From Perkinsus marinus ATCC 50983 (taxonomy: Eukaryota > Perkinsozoa > Perkinsida > Perkinsidae), in the NCBI RefSeq assembly GCF_000006405.1, contig NW_003213081.1, positions 380,702-424,658 of the forward strand: DNA of 43,957 nt. Direction: 5' to 3'. The notes beneath the pieces are model-generated. The model ran no database searches. It saw only the letters and a list, made by a program, of their open reading frames with translations, and was not told the DNA's origin. Positions 1 through 10,800 of this stretch are shown here, piece by piece. A program made the position numbers and the translations under genes. Numbering within the stretch: the stretch's first letter is position 1; each line of letters starts with the position of its first letter.

Positions 1-884
1 AAGTATTGCTCTCCTGTGGTAAGGGTGTTGGCCCAAGACTTTCAACGATCGAGCTCGATGTAAGCAGTAAGGGAATTCGAACTCCGACGAAAAATTCCCT
101 GGAAACAATTAGGAGTAGTGTTTAGAATATCCCTCAAAGTCTTTTCGACTATTGTCGTGAGGTCAAGCAGCCTTCGGTTCGGAGCAGATTCGCGCCTTCG
201 TTGTGAGATGTAGAATATGTAGTCAGGTAAGGTTGGACATCTTGAGCTGCTAGTCGAGATGACTGGTGATATCTTCTCATTCTTGATCAGGTCAAGTATT
301 CTCGTGGTTCTTCAGAATAAACTCAAAATAAATTCAAGATTTCATCTTTTCTGTAAATTCTCTTCGACTCCGTACTGTCGGATCGATTCAGGGCCACCTC
401 GGCGTCTTGCAGTCATTCTTTTTCTATTATGTTTCCTCTTTTTCTAAGCATCGACGATGCTTGGCGATCAGCAGGATCGCGACAGATGGGGTATTCGGTC
501 GTGCGATGCCTCGTCGGAATAGTGTCATCTTAAGGCCACTGCTGTTAAGATTTTTTGTACTACAGTAGTACTACTGCTTCCGATGGAATTCAAGCTACTG
601 CTGGCGTTAATGGTATTTTCAGTTTCTAAGGGAATATACTTTCTGTGGCGATTCTTGATCGTAGCACGAGAAACAACTCTCATCGGTCGTATCGATATTG
701 GTAACAGGTCCTCGTCGGGAGGTTCCGCAGTTTATCGAATGTAACAAATCACGACAAATAACGCGACCTGATTTCGTGGTGGCGAGGTCGACGTTAACGA
801 TTGAGAGAGGATGGCGCTTTAGATAATCCGGATAATTTTTTGGTTATTATCTATCGTATCTACAATTAGATACGAAGTATAAGT
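1..884. other. No gene supported
   Basis: Only short open frames without recognisable protein character. Because both strands elsewhere carry genes of very short exons, an unrecognised exon here cannot be excluded. Confidence 0.3.
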
Positions 885-956
885 TCCGATACCGGGACTC
901 GAACCCGGGTCGCCTGGGTGAAAGCCAGGTATCCTAACCAGCTAGACTATATCGGA
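885..956 (-). tRNA. tRNA-Glu (UUC)
   Basis: On the minus strand this 72-nt stretch folds as a full cloverleaf. The 7-bp acceptor stem begins TCCGATA and ends TATCGGA, the anticodon loop is CTTTCAC (anticodon TTC), and the T-loop is GGTTCGAGTCC. Internal A and B boxes are intact and there is no intron. It closely follows the usual eukaryotic tRNA-Glu. Whether it lies in an intron, like two other tRNAs here, cannot be told because flanking exons are not recognised. Confidence 0.95.
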
Positions 957-2167
957 TATATTTTGTGATGCATATGGAACGTGTGCAGCACTATATATAT
1001 CTGATATAACCTAGACATCATATGATATGATGCATCAGGCGTTTCGCCTGAGGCGAATATACCGAAACGGCCCTCCCGGATACCTGAGGCACGTACTGAG
1101 TGATGAGAAACATTCCGAACACCTGGAGCCGACTGATCCCTATCTCGAGAATAGATCCCACCTCATGAAGTGACAATCGTGTTTTCAGGCGAGAAATCTT
1201 TCAATCATATGACATCGTATTTGGGGTCTTATTCGAGCACGCAGTTGCACGCGTGAAGGAAGCCCGTTTTCTCCATTGCTGGTTCATATTATCCTCTCTG
1301 TCGGTATGGGCGGTTGCTGCACGAGAAATTCGACTGGGACAATTTATTCATTGTTGTGTATTGTTCAGCGCTGCAATCGATGGAGACGGGCTGACGAGGA
1401 CTGAATGTGTAGTTCCCTTAATCGAATACGGGGCTATCGTCGGAGCATTTCCAGCATGGAGAAATCGGGGGACTATCTTGATCAGTGGGGAGGACATGCA
1501 GTATGGCAGGTACTCCCAGGGAGAAGCAGCTGAGGATTTGAGAACCATCATTTGCAGGACTCCGCAGTTTTCAGGAGGTAGCAATCGCATAGCGGTAAAT
1601 CCGTGGGGGATAATCCGTATAACGTGGGGAAAGCAGAAATAGGTAGATAGAATGTTTAGTCTTGCCTTGTTGGAGATATCCTGTATGTCAGTCAGGCTGA
1701 CAGACCTGGCTTGATTATGCCGGGTCGATGGGCTACTAGCGAGCTTGTTAATCTCTGCTGCATGTACGGGTACAGGCTGTGTGTACTCGGTCATTCTACG
1801 ACTGTTCCTCGCAACCTTGTGGATTCCTCCTGGGACAACGGATGTCGTAGTCGTATATGGAGCGATCACACTGCCGTGAGCGAGCTCTCACGAATCTGGA
1901 TTGTCCTGTGCGCAGGCTGGTTGTCGTTAGTGTCTCTGTTTAACACCTCAGCGGCGATACGCCCTTCAACGGTCGGATAAGGCCTCATTGATACGGCTTC
2001 CGATCCCTTCCATAATTCGAAGGAGATGTGGTATATATTATGCATGACGTTACAGTTCAATTTCAACGCCCCTGAGAATTTTGGAGTTTAAAAATGCGAA
2101 TGGAGTGGTATTGAATAACTGCGCCCGATAACATATCAGAGTTCTCCCTTTGGAATTTTCACATCTC
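957..2167. other. No gene supported
   Basis: Overlapping open frames at 1253-1642 (+) and 1348-1869 (-) shadow each other and match nothing I know. A promoter for the DNAL4-like gene presumably lies toward 2167, but no element can be pointed to. Confidence 0.3.
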
Positions 2168-2677
2168 ATGGCTGCTAAGGACATACCCAGTGACCTCAAG
2201 AAGCAAATGCAACGAGCGCTCGTCAAAGTGAGGAAATACAAGATTGCTCGAGATCTTATTCCTTATTATTCCAGCATACTGATATTGTGGGAGAATCCAG
2301 TGGTGAAGTTGTCGATTTGATCGTCGGGGTGATCGATAAGCATACCACTCCTGATGGACTCAATATGGAGGTTTGTACGATTCCGCGCTTGGTCATGACT
2401 ATGGTTGTATAGGAGATGCGGTTGTTGCATTAGAGCTCATTAGTGTCGAATGGAAGTACGGACAGTGTAGTTATTAGTACTCGGAGAATGGTCATTGGAG
2501 TGACTAGCAATTGTATCTGCAACAGCATTCTCCTGGATCGAATAGACTCCTAAGTTGTCTATGCGTTCGATTGTTCAGGCAGCAGCGCAGGTGATTAAAG
2601 ACTCTCTTGATAAGCAATACGGTGCGGCGTGGCATTGTGTGATCGGCAAGGGGTTCAGCTACGACATCACGTCACAG
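2168..2677 (+). CDS. DNAL4: Dynein light chain, DNAL4/LC8 type (3' end not found)
   Basis: Axonemal dynein light chain of the LC8/DNAL4 fold, which joins dynein intermediate chains into dimers. Three exons are open and phase-compatible: 2168-2227, 2275-2370, 2579-2677. Exon 2 starts HTDIVGESSG, matching the HSDMPEE region of DNAL4. Exon 3 carries IKDSLDKQYGAAWHCVIGKG then FSYDITSQ, which lines up with the family signature IKETMDKKFGSSWHVVIGEG and GFEITHE. The start was chosen as the first ATG of exon 1; it begins MAAKDIPSDL. The last beta-strand exon (family motif LYLYFGG) was not identified; reading on from 2678 hits a stop. Intron 1 (2228-2274) carries the GAGGAAATACAAGATTGC motif shared with introns of other genes. 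Known: family fold. Inferred: axonemal role. Confidence 0.72.
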
Positions 2678-3525
2678 GTGAACAGCGGCTTGGACTTGTT
2701 CCATTCAGTGGAATATCGATAGAAACTCCTTTAATGGTGGGCTGCTGCTCTCATCGAGATCACTTCTCAAATTGTTGAGCATTTTCGGCTCATTAAGATG
2801 CACAATAGTCTTGTGCGTGCGTGCTGTCTCAAGAGAAGTGTTATACTAGAAATGAGTGTAGACAACAACCAGACAGTATGAAGCGATGGGTGGTTGAATC
2901 TTAAATATTAATAGCAACCAAATCCCTGTCACTAGCAGACGTCCTTTATTCGAATGAGATCATATGAAGTCATCTTCTCAGAACGGTTCGTTAATGTACT
3001 GCTACTACCAGGGAGACATGGCCATATTAGTGTTCAAATGCTGAGGTTGTCGATCACATATTCCGGATGGAGCCGAGTTAAAGTTGGTCAATTACAATAC
3101 TTAATAACTTCCTGTTCTTTATCTCTCTGTGGTCTGCCAGGGTAGGATGTCCCACCGTAGATATTGAGGATAGTTCGGAGAGGTGTGGTATGATGATGTA
3201 CTGCTAATAATTTGGTCGAGCACTTCCTTGCGTCGCTGCGGATCGAGAATAGAAAGAGTGGTGGAAAATGGTTGGTTTTACATCACAATTCTCATAATCT
3301 TATTCCAGTCGAGATTAGGGGTTTTCTCAATGAGGGCGATCATGTCGATAAGTGAGTACTGCATCACTAGGTCGAAGAATGATAAGTTTATTGCGACCGA
3401 TCAAGCCTTGGGCATGTAGGATGGCGTTTCTCTCATTCGAGATCTATCTTACAATAAATAACTAATTTTTGGAAAATCATTCCACGCAGTGGATGTCCAC
3501 ACGTCAGATGATGACCATCGCAATG

Positions 3526-3646
3526 CAATGGAGTTTCACCCGTTTTACGTGAAGTGTCGTCGTAAAACTGGGTGGAAAACGCGATATTCGCGGTGATATG
3601 CAGTAGTCGTAGAATATGTTCCTCATATCACTAGGTGAAACTCCAA
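3526..3646. repeat. Inverted-repeat element family 1, copy a
   Basis: Ends are AATGGAGTTTCACC and its reverse complement. The interior holds the family core ACGCGATATTCGCGG. Confidence 0.85.
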
Positions 3647-3655
3647 TGTTCAATT

Positions 3656-3773
3656 CATTGGAGTTTCACCCGTTTTACGTAAAACTGGGTGGAAAACACG
3701 ATATTCGCGGCCTGTAGTAGCCGTGAAATATGTTTTTCACCAGCTTTTTTCATATCACGGGTGAAACTCCAAT
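3656..3773. repeat. Inverted-repeat element family 1, copy b
   Basis: Ends ATTGGAGTTTCACCCG and CGGGTGAAACTCCAAT. Only nine bases separate it from copy a, in the same orientation. Confidence 0.88.
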
Positions 3774-4172
3774 GTTTTGATTGATCCTTATTGGATCCAA
3801 ATCTGAACTGTTTGCCGAGTGCATGCAGAGCGACAAAGCAAGCAAGGAGTAGAATCGAATATAACCAACTTCGTTCGCTGAGCATTTGAAGCGGTTATCT
3901 TTTTGCTGAGTTCATGGTTGCTGATCCGGAAACCGTTCAAGACACTACTACACCTCTTCATGTTGATAGAGACGTAGAAGTGGACTTCTCTATGTGAGGG
4001 GTTAGTGGGAGCTCTCACTCATGAGCTAGGTTGTGATAGGTATAAGAAGTTGGCTGATAGTATCCATCCACCTTATCAAAGCCCCTCTGTTCTACTAGAC
4101 TGCATGGTCGAGCAAGTCGGTGCTACGATTAGGAGTGAATCCGCGGGTGAGTAAATTGAATGTTACGATATG

Positions 4173-4347
4173 CAGTGTCGGGATATGTGTTCGCTTCTCC
4201 CAACTGAGATTGGGAGCTTTCTGACTGGCTATACAGATCTGCATGCAAGCTCGGTAGAAGTGTAATGGAAATTCTCCTAAATTTGCTTAAAATTATTATT
4301 TTGTAACTAATACATGTAGTTGACCATGTGCATAATTACCAACACTA
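4173..4347. repeat. Inverted-repeat element family 2, copy a
   Basis: Starts with a CAGTGTCGGGATATG end and closes with ACATGTAGTTGACCATGTGC, the family's inner signature, then a degraded inverted end. Confidence 0.7.
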
Positions 4348-5097
4348 TCGAAAAGTTCCCCTTATAAAAGAATTCTCAAGATCAATGATCGTTTGAAAAA
4401 ATGTGATCGCGAAGCGAAGCATATATCCGTGAACATATCGTTTGGTCTTATCTCCTGTCTGTGCTAAAACTGCGGCTCTGCTACTGATCGATTAAGCTTT
4501 AGTTCTCCATAGACTTCAAAGGCTAGTTGTTTTTATATGATGTTGAGTATAGAAGGAACACGTCTCAATAGGATCTATCGCATCTTGAATTCAATCCAGG
4601 ATATCAAATTTCGCGGTCCGAAAGTCGCTAGTTTGACGACTTGTCCTCTACTCTTACTCTGTAACTAATAGTCAGAACGCTTTAATTCCCCGCGGACTTC
4701 TGATCCTGATGGAAGGGTATTCTCATCTGTCGTAGGTGTTGCTATTGTTGGTGGTGAGGAATGTAAGAGATACGAAGCTCGAAAGCTATCCGAGTAAGGG
4801 GGATGCGTTCTCTGAATGGTTTCCCCGGGACAATACTTCGTCGCTTCATTATTGCTGCGTGTCTGTCGTTGCTTCCGCTGATATCAACTTGAATTTTCAT
4901 CGGTATGATTCATGTAATCTTACCTGTTTATAGCATTATTCTCATATATTATGCGGTATAGTTTCAGATCGATTCTTATTAATTTTCTACAGTTGCATAT
5001 GAGATTGGCTAACACTTTGTAGATATTGAATATGTTCATAATCAAGTAGTATGCTATACATGAACGATGAATAATATTAAATATTGCGATATTCTAT

Positions 5098-5229
5098 AGT
5101 GGAGTTTCACCCTAGTGATATGAAAAAAATAGTGAAAAACATATTTCACGACTACTGCATAGTGTGAATATCGCCGCGTTTTCCACCGAGTTTTTCGCCA
5201 CTTCACGTGAAACGGGTGAAACTCCAATA
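5098..5229. repeat. Inverted-repeat element family 1, copy c
   Basis: Reverse orientation relative to copy b: the GTGATATGAAAAA half comes first and the AAACGGGTGAAACTCCAAT end last. Confidence 0.85.
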
Positions 5230-5253
5230 GATTACTCCAAGGAAAAGTCGCAG

Positions 5254-6079
5254 GTATATCGAAGCAATAGCACAAGACTGGGGCGTATCGAAAGAAGATA
5301 AGAAGTCCGATACTGATGACTCCGATACGAATCCTTATCATCATCTGGAGGATACTGTTGTGAGTTTGGCGGTGCATATGTTCGCGTATTTGGATTTTGT
5401 CAGCTTCCCAGTTTGGATGATTTGAAGTGTCGTTTTAGAGGTGTGGAGATGTTTGGGCATGAAAGAGTTGATGCTGTCGCTAAGAGGGTGGGGACGGGAT
5501 ACTGTTCTTGGATGGCGTGCACTTGTTAAGGAAGAACTGTATAAAATAATCACGATAGAATGCTACTTTCCTCAGCTGGGCGTAGTAGGAGTTCCCTGAA
5601 CAGATTATATTTCCCAAAAATGTACGGGCATTGCTCTTCGCCGTCTTATGAAAGGGTCAGTTGCAGGCTTCTATGTTGTGATGTTATCAAAGGCATACGA
5701 TTTATCTAACGATCATGCGACTATCAACGATAACATCACAAACGATTATCATTGGAGTTTCACGTGAGGTGGCGTGAAAATCGGTGAAAAACGCGGCGAT
5801 ATTCACACTATGCAGTAGTCGTGAAATATGTTTTTCACTAGTGTTATTCATATCACTAGGGTGAGACTCCATTGTGATAATCGTTTGTGTTGGTGGTCAT
5901 TAATACCACACTGTAGTAGTTCTCTGCTCGAGTACCTTTTCACTTACTGCCACTCCTGCTAACGTTCAGATGTAAATGTGTATCAGGTTGATCATTGTTT
6001 TCGTATCCCTGATACTCCAACCGTGGGACAGTCGGAGCCTCTTACTGCTGATCAGAGAAGGGCTCTGAGGACTAAAATA
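5254..6079 (+). CDS. Candidate upstream exons of the SPAG17-like gene
   Basis: Two exon-like open segments: 5254-5359 (reads YIEAIAQDWGVSKEDKKSDT, then an acidic run) and 5987-6079 (reads VDHCFRIPDTPTVGQSEPLT). Each follows a CAG acceptor and ends at a GTGAGT or GTAGG donor. They sit upstream of, and on the same strand as, the secure SPAG17 block, and acidic linkers are common in that protein's N-terminal half, but I see no motif that proves membership. A further open stretch near 6274-6410 reads FMPKRLSRASIERLLLL. Alternative: part of another gene. Confidence 0.35.
5751..5874. repeat. Inverted-repeat element family 1, copy d
   Basis: Complete copy, ends ATTGGAGTTTCACG and GTGAGACTCCATTG, lying between the two candidate exons above, so plausibly intronic. 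Confidence 0.88.
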
Positions 6080-6680
6080 GTAGGTGGCGAAATTCCATTA
6101 TCAAAAACGGTTTGGTCTTCATCTGGAAATATGATATCCCGAAACGACGAAGGAAATGGCATTAAAACCGATTTGAAAAAAAACCAGAAAAAAATGGATC
6201 TTTGAAACGAATGAAGAACTTTTTGGGAATATTTCTTCCCAAAAATTTATTTCTCGGCCTCAGATTCCCTTCATGCCGAAGCGATTAAGTCGGGCCTCTA
6301 TCGAAAGGTTGTTGCTGCTAACAGAATTTGCTAAGTTGATGAATTCCGTTACACCTGTCAAAAAAGGGCACGTGGGAGACTGCAGTTTAGCGTGAGAAAC
6401 TTCTATGCTGTTGTGGTCGATTCAACGTCAGCTCGCTGATCGACCGAACGGTGTGTGAGAAGATTCCTATTGGGTTGTTGAGGCAGCGACTTGGTGCGCT
6501 GATATACGGCAGGGCGGCGGCTGAGCCCTACCTAGTTACACGTTATTGGTCTAGATATGATGCTACGCTTATTGCCATGTAAGTGATATGGGAGAGTCGT
6601 ATATGCAATGTGAGATTATATGGTCGACTATACGTGTCGGTGACAATATGGGAATTTTGGGTATTATCCCTAGTTCCTGT

Positions 6681-6859
6681 CAGCGTGGGAATATATGTCC
6701 ACTTCCCTCAACTAAGCTCAGGATTTTCCTAAGTATAGGAGTTTATATATGAATTCAGGTGAAATATACAGAAACTAATGATAATTTTTCAAAATTTCCT
6801 CAGAATTTCCCTGTTGTCACCAACGCATGTGGTTGACCATGTGCATACTTTTCCACGCT
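6681..6859. repeat. Inverted-repeat element family 2, copy b
   Basis: One of the best copies: left end CAGCGTGGGAATATATG, right inner signature TGGTTGACCATGTGCATAC and inverted end CCACGCTAG. Confidence 0.8.
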
Positions 6860-7083
6860 AGTTCCTGTACAGTTCTACCCTAATTCGTACATAAACTCCT
6901 AAGATTAGTGAGAAAACTCGCGAGCCCAGATGAAGGAAGCGAACGCATATTCGGACAGTGTTTGTATGGCTATGATGATTAGTTATTATCCGACGCCTCC
7001 AGGAAGGATGTGTATGCATACATGGAGAGAAGAAGTTGAAGTCGGTGAGAAAGAAGAGGAGGAAGTGAGCAGGGGTCTGGGAT

Positions 7084-7289
7084 TATATGCATATGGTCAA
7101 CTACGTGTGTTGATGGGAAACTTCGTCGCGAAGTTTGTCAGGCAAAGTGAAAATTCTGGAAGAAAATTAAGGGAGATTCCTTCTGTTTGTTGCGCATTTC
7201 CACCAGAAATAGTATGTAAACTTCAATGGTGAGTAAGGAGAGTATTTCTGAGCTCAGCCGGGGGAAGCGAACATGTATTGCTGCAACAC
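7084..7289. repeat. Inverted-repeat element family 2, copy c (reverse)
   Basis: Reverse orientation: GCATATGGTCAACTACGTGT comes first and the TGAGCTCAGC-containing end last, followed by GCAACACTGGG. Confidence 0.7.
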
Positions 7290-7400
7290 TGGGTATGGTC
7301 TTACCTAGTAAGGAGGTGTCTTTGAATAAGATTAAGGGTAGTTTGTCTCTATTACGATTATCAAAATATGAAATAAAATACAATTCGTAATCATATTAAC

Positions 7401-7564
7401 AATAAAGTTTCACCCGTTTAATGCTAAATGGCGTAATACTCCATGCTATTACAGGACGTATATATTTTTCCGTGATCGATAACACACTTGCTTTCCACAA
7501 AGTGAATCGTAAGGAATATGTTTTTCACTAGAGTTTTCTTCATTTCACGGGCGGAACTCCAATA
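7401..7564. repeat. Inverted-repeat element family 1, diverged copy e
   Basis: Ends AAAGTTTCACCCG and CGGGCGGAACTCCAAT; the interior is more diverged than other copies. Confidence 0.7.
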
Positions 7565-7809
7565 TTCTGATCACGGTGAGATGATACTTATAATGTAAAT
7601 CATGAATTGTTCATCATAAGGAATATGCGCTAATGCTGATAATATAGTTGAAGGGTATACCTTATAGGAGTCAGAGCAGAAGGAAAACATCTGCAGGAAT
7701 TACGGTAAAATTGTATTAATATTGATCATACAAATTGCAAGCTACTCAAGGAGCTTATTATACGTTAATGTCCCAAAGTGTTTATGGTTATTGTTAGGAA
7801 TCAATGCAG

Positions 7810-10800
7810 GAGGAAAACGAAGTCGATGCGGATGGCCAGGCCGCGGAAGATCCAAATGCTGATTTGCAGGCATCTAAGGTAAGCAAGAAAGGCGGCCATA
7901 ATAGAGTCTATGGTAAGCTCTCAGGGTCCTCAGTATGAAATTCGGGAAGCCGTCGAGAAATGTTATGTGCCGGCTGATGGGAGTGTGATTATTTCAACAA
8001 GGTTTACTCGTAAGGCTTGGTTTTACGTTATGGTTTGGTGAGGTATGTCAGGTACGAGTGCGATCGGGAAGACCCCTGTGGACTGTGATGCGGGTAAGTG
8101 TTTTTGAATCGATTTAATTGGAAATATACATCCGCTCGCCTCAGCTGAGCTCAGGAGTTTCCTCACTTATTATTAAAGTTTGCATACAAATTCAGATGGA
8201 AGTGTATAGAATTCAATGAGAATTCCCAGAAATTTTAGAAGTTTGACATTGTCACCAACATATGTAGTTGACCATGTATTTATTTTCGCACATTGAATTT
8301 GGCACTGTCTCCTCTACATTGCCGAATCTTGGTCAGACTTAAAATTCTCAGATTGATCAGATGAGTTCAAAATGTTAGTGTTGGTATCAGCAGATGCCTT
8401 CTCTCATCTCGTTTGGCCTTCGGCCGTGTCTGTTGAGCTCGTTCGAAGCAGGAACGACATATTTCAGGTGCAGAGGAGAAAGCGATGGAAGAGGAAACCC
8501 TGGTAGCAGGGGAGGAGGGGAACGATGATGATATTCAGCACGAGGATGAATTTAACAGGTGGGGTTTACTTCATGATGTTGATCTTTTACTGTATGTGCT
8601 TTAGGGAGCTCATATGCAGTAGACGAGTTGCGAAGGCATTTGTGAAGGGCTGCACTCTGAGGGTTGGGGAATCGTACGTGTCGTGCGTGTTTGAGGTGAA
8701 CAGTTTCACGGTTGCTCTTCCTTCCAGTGTGGATATGTATACATGGTCTGCTACATGTGATGCTGACAATATGATAATTGTCAGGAAATGTCGTTGGTTT
8801 TTGTACAATTTTAACTTCTGTAATTCGTGGGGAAACTCCTGAGCTCAGCTGAGGAAAGCGAACATAATTTCTCCCAACACTGCTTTCCTCCTCACGGATG
8901 GGGGAAGTAGGATTTTATATTTTACCTGATCTCGTTCATGCAGATCAGGTGAAGTTGCCTTTTCGTGTACTGTATGCCACGACACGAATGGCTTTCAGGA
9001 TTCATCTCGCTTCACCGTCACCCGAGAGGGAGAGAACGGGTTCGTGCTCATGTATACTCCTTTGAAAGCTACATGGGTTACACTTTGTCCTCATCAAGGT
9101 TGGCTACCTGTCTGTGGATACCATTCCTTGTTCGTATCACAGGTATTGAATTGAAACCTCAAAAGGTGACGTTTGAGAAACCGTTGATGCGGATGGTCCC
9201 CAACGCTCGCTGCGGCGATTTAGTGTAAACTGTTGAAAGTGTCATTATTCACTAGAGTTGTTGTAGATGTGACGTTGAGACAAGTAGAAGAGTATTTCCC
9301 AAGGGTGTTATCATGCGGGAGTTGACGAGTGGGAGGAAGGAGTTGTTCTATCCTGATGGTCAGTGGAGGATGAAATGCAGTCGTTGGAATCTGTTTTCAT
9401 ATATAGTCTAGGGTGATTATATTCATCACAATCGATGAAATATTAGTAGTTTTATAGTATGATTCGAAATTGGCATGTTACCGTTGTTGGCACTGTTTAT
9501 CGCAGTATAGTATATACTATGGATATAGCATCGAACCACAATTTGAAGTGTAGTCGAGGACCTTGCGAGAACTGCCAGGAATCGGGAGCCGGTATAGCTC
9601 CGTACCGGTTTCTGGGGATCATGCTAGCTCTTAGGTATTTACCTGAGAGGATTTGCAGAGTCTAGCAGACTTGGGGGATTTTCCCAAATGATGGGAATTC
9701 GGCGGTCGAAAATTGCAAAATGAAGTTTATTCCCGCTTATCGTGCATAAAGGGTAGCGTATAGTTGAGTGATAATAATGATTCATTACTAATGAGAATTA
9801 GAGATGGGAGTTTCGATTCAGCTGATAATATATGATGAGCAGGATACTCTTTGGTGATGCCCCTCATTCAGGTACGTTCAGCTATCGAGACCCGACTCCT
9901 GAGGAGCTGGCCGGCTCGTTTCACCTTCTAGTAGATTCTCGTCCGGGGATGTGGATTGTTATAAAACCTAGGAGCGGTGAAATGTGAGGAACACCAGTGC
10001 GTGTCAATTTGATATGCAAATGTGCGACATTTCTCGGGATTCACAACTTGTTCACTATAGTTCGTTCTCCAAAACAACACACATTCTCATATGGATTGAT
10101 ACGTACTGTATATAGTGTTCTCCCAAGGTATAGACGCTGGAACTGTCCGCAGCGACCTGAGCCTCTATCACAAGTAGTTGGTGAGGGAGAGGAAGAGCAG
10201 ACGAAGGTTGATGCAGAGTTCCAAGCGGCAGAGAAGAGGTGAGATCTGGACTGTTTCGTGTTGGTGACGGCATCAGAAGAACTACTTTTTGAAAGTAGAA
10301 ATTATATGAATATTTTAAGGGAATTCAACGTAGTTTCAAATTGAATTTTTAGATAGCGGATTTTGGAAGCTTTCAAATATTGATACAGGTACTCTGATGA
10401 GATCAAGTGCTTAGTTGAAGGAGGTATGTGTGAGGAGGAACTCGACACGAAGGGTAGGGGCGGACCTCTCCTGAAGAACTGTCATCAGTCACCACAGAAA
10501 GTTTCATTTCTCTTACCAGTGTTGTGAAATATGCTTTCTTTTCTCAGCTGAGCTCGAGAGTTTCTCCATAACATTATGAGGATCTTCACGCGACCGTTTT
10601 GTGTGTACTATATGCGACTGATTTCTTCAGCTAGGCCCGCAAGTTTCCCCACTATATTGTACTTCTCTACCCCGACTTGGGTGTTAAGTCTACACACTAT
10701 TCAGGGTAGAAGAGTGCAAAAACAAACGAGAATTTCCCGTGATTTTCCCATTCTCATCAGCACATCGTGTGGACCACGTGCATTTTTTCTCACACTGTTT

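Larger units (their letters stand above)
2678..5253. other. Repeat-rich stretch, no secure exon
   Basis: Holds two copies of the 120-bp inverted-repeat element (3526-3646, 3656-3773), one copy of the second family (4173-4347) and most of another (from 5098). The missing last exon of the DNAL4-like gene and the 5' end of the SPAG17-like gene probably lie here, but no exon could be defended. Confidence 0.4.

Noticed and set aside
3655-4018. Two overlapping minus-strand ORFs of 76 aa
   Set aside because: They read through a family 1 element and have no homology or exon signals.
7138-7383. 81-aa minus-strand ORF
   Set aside because: Lies over a family 2 copy and low-complexity AT-rich DNA.
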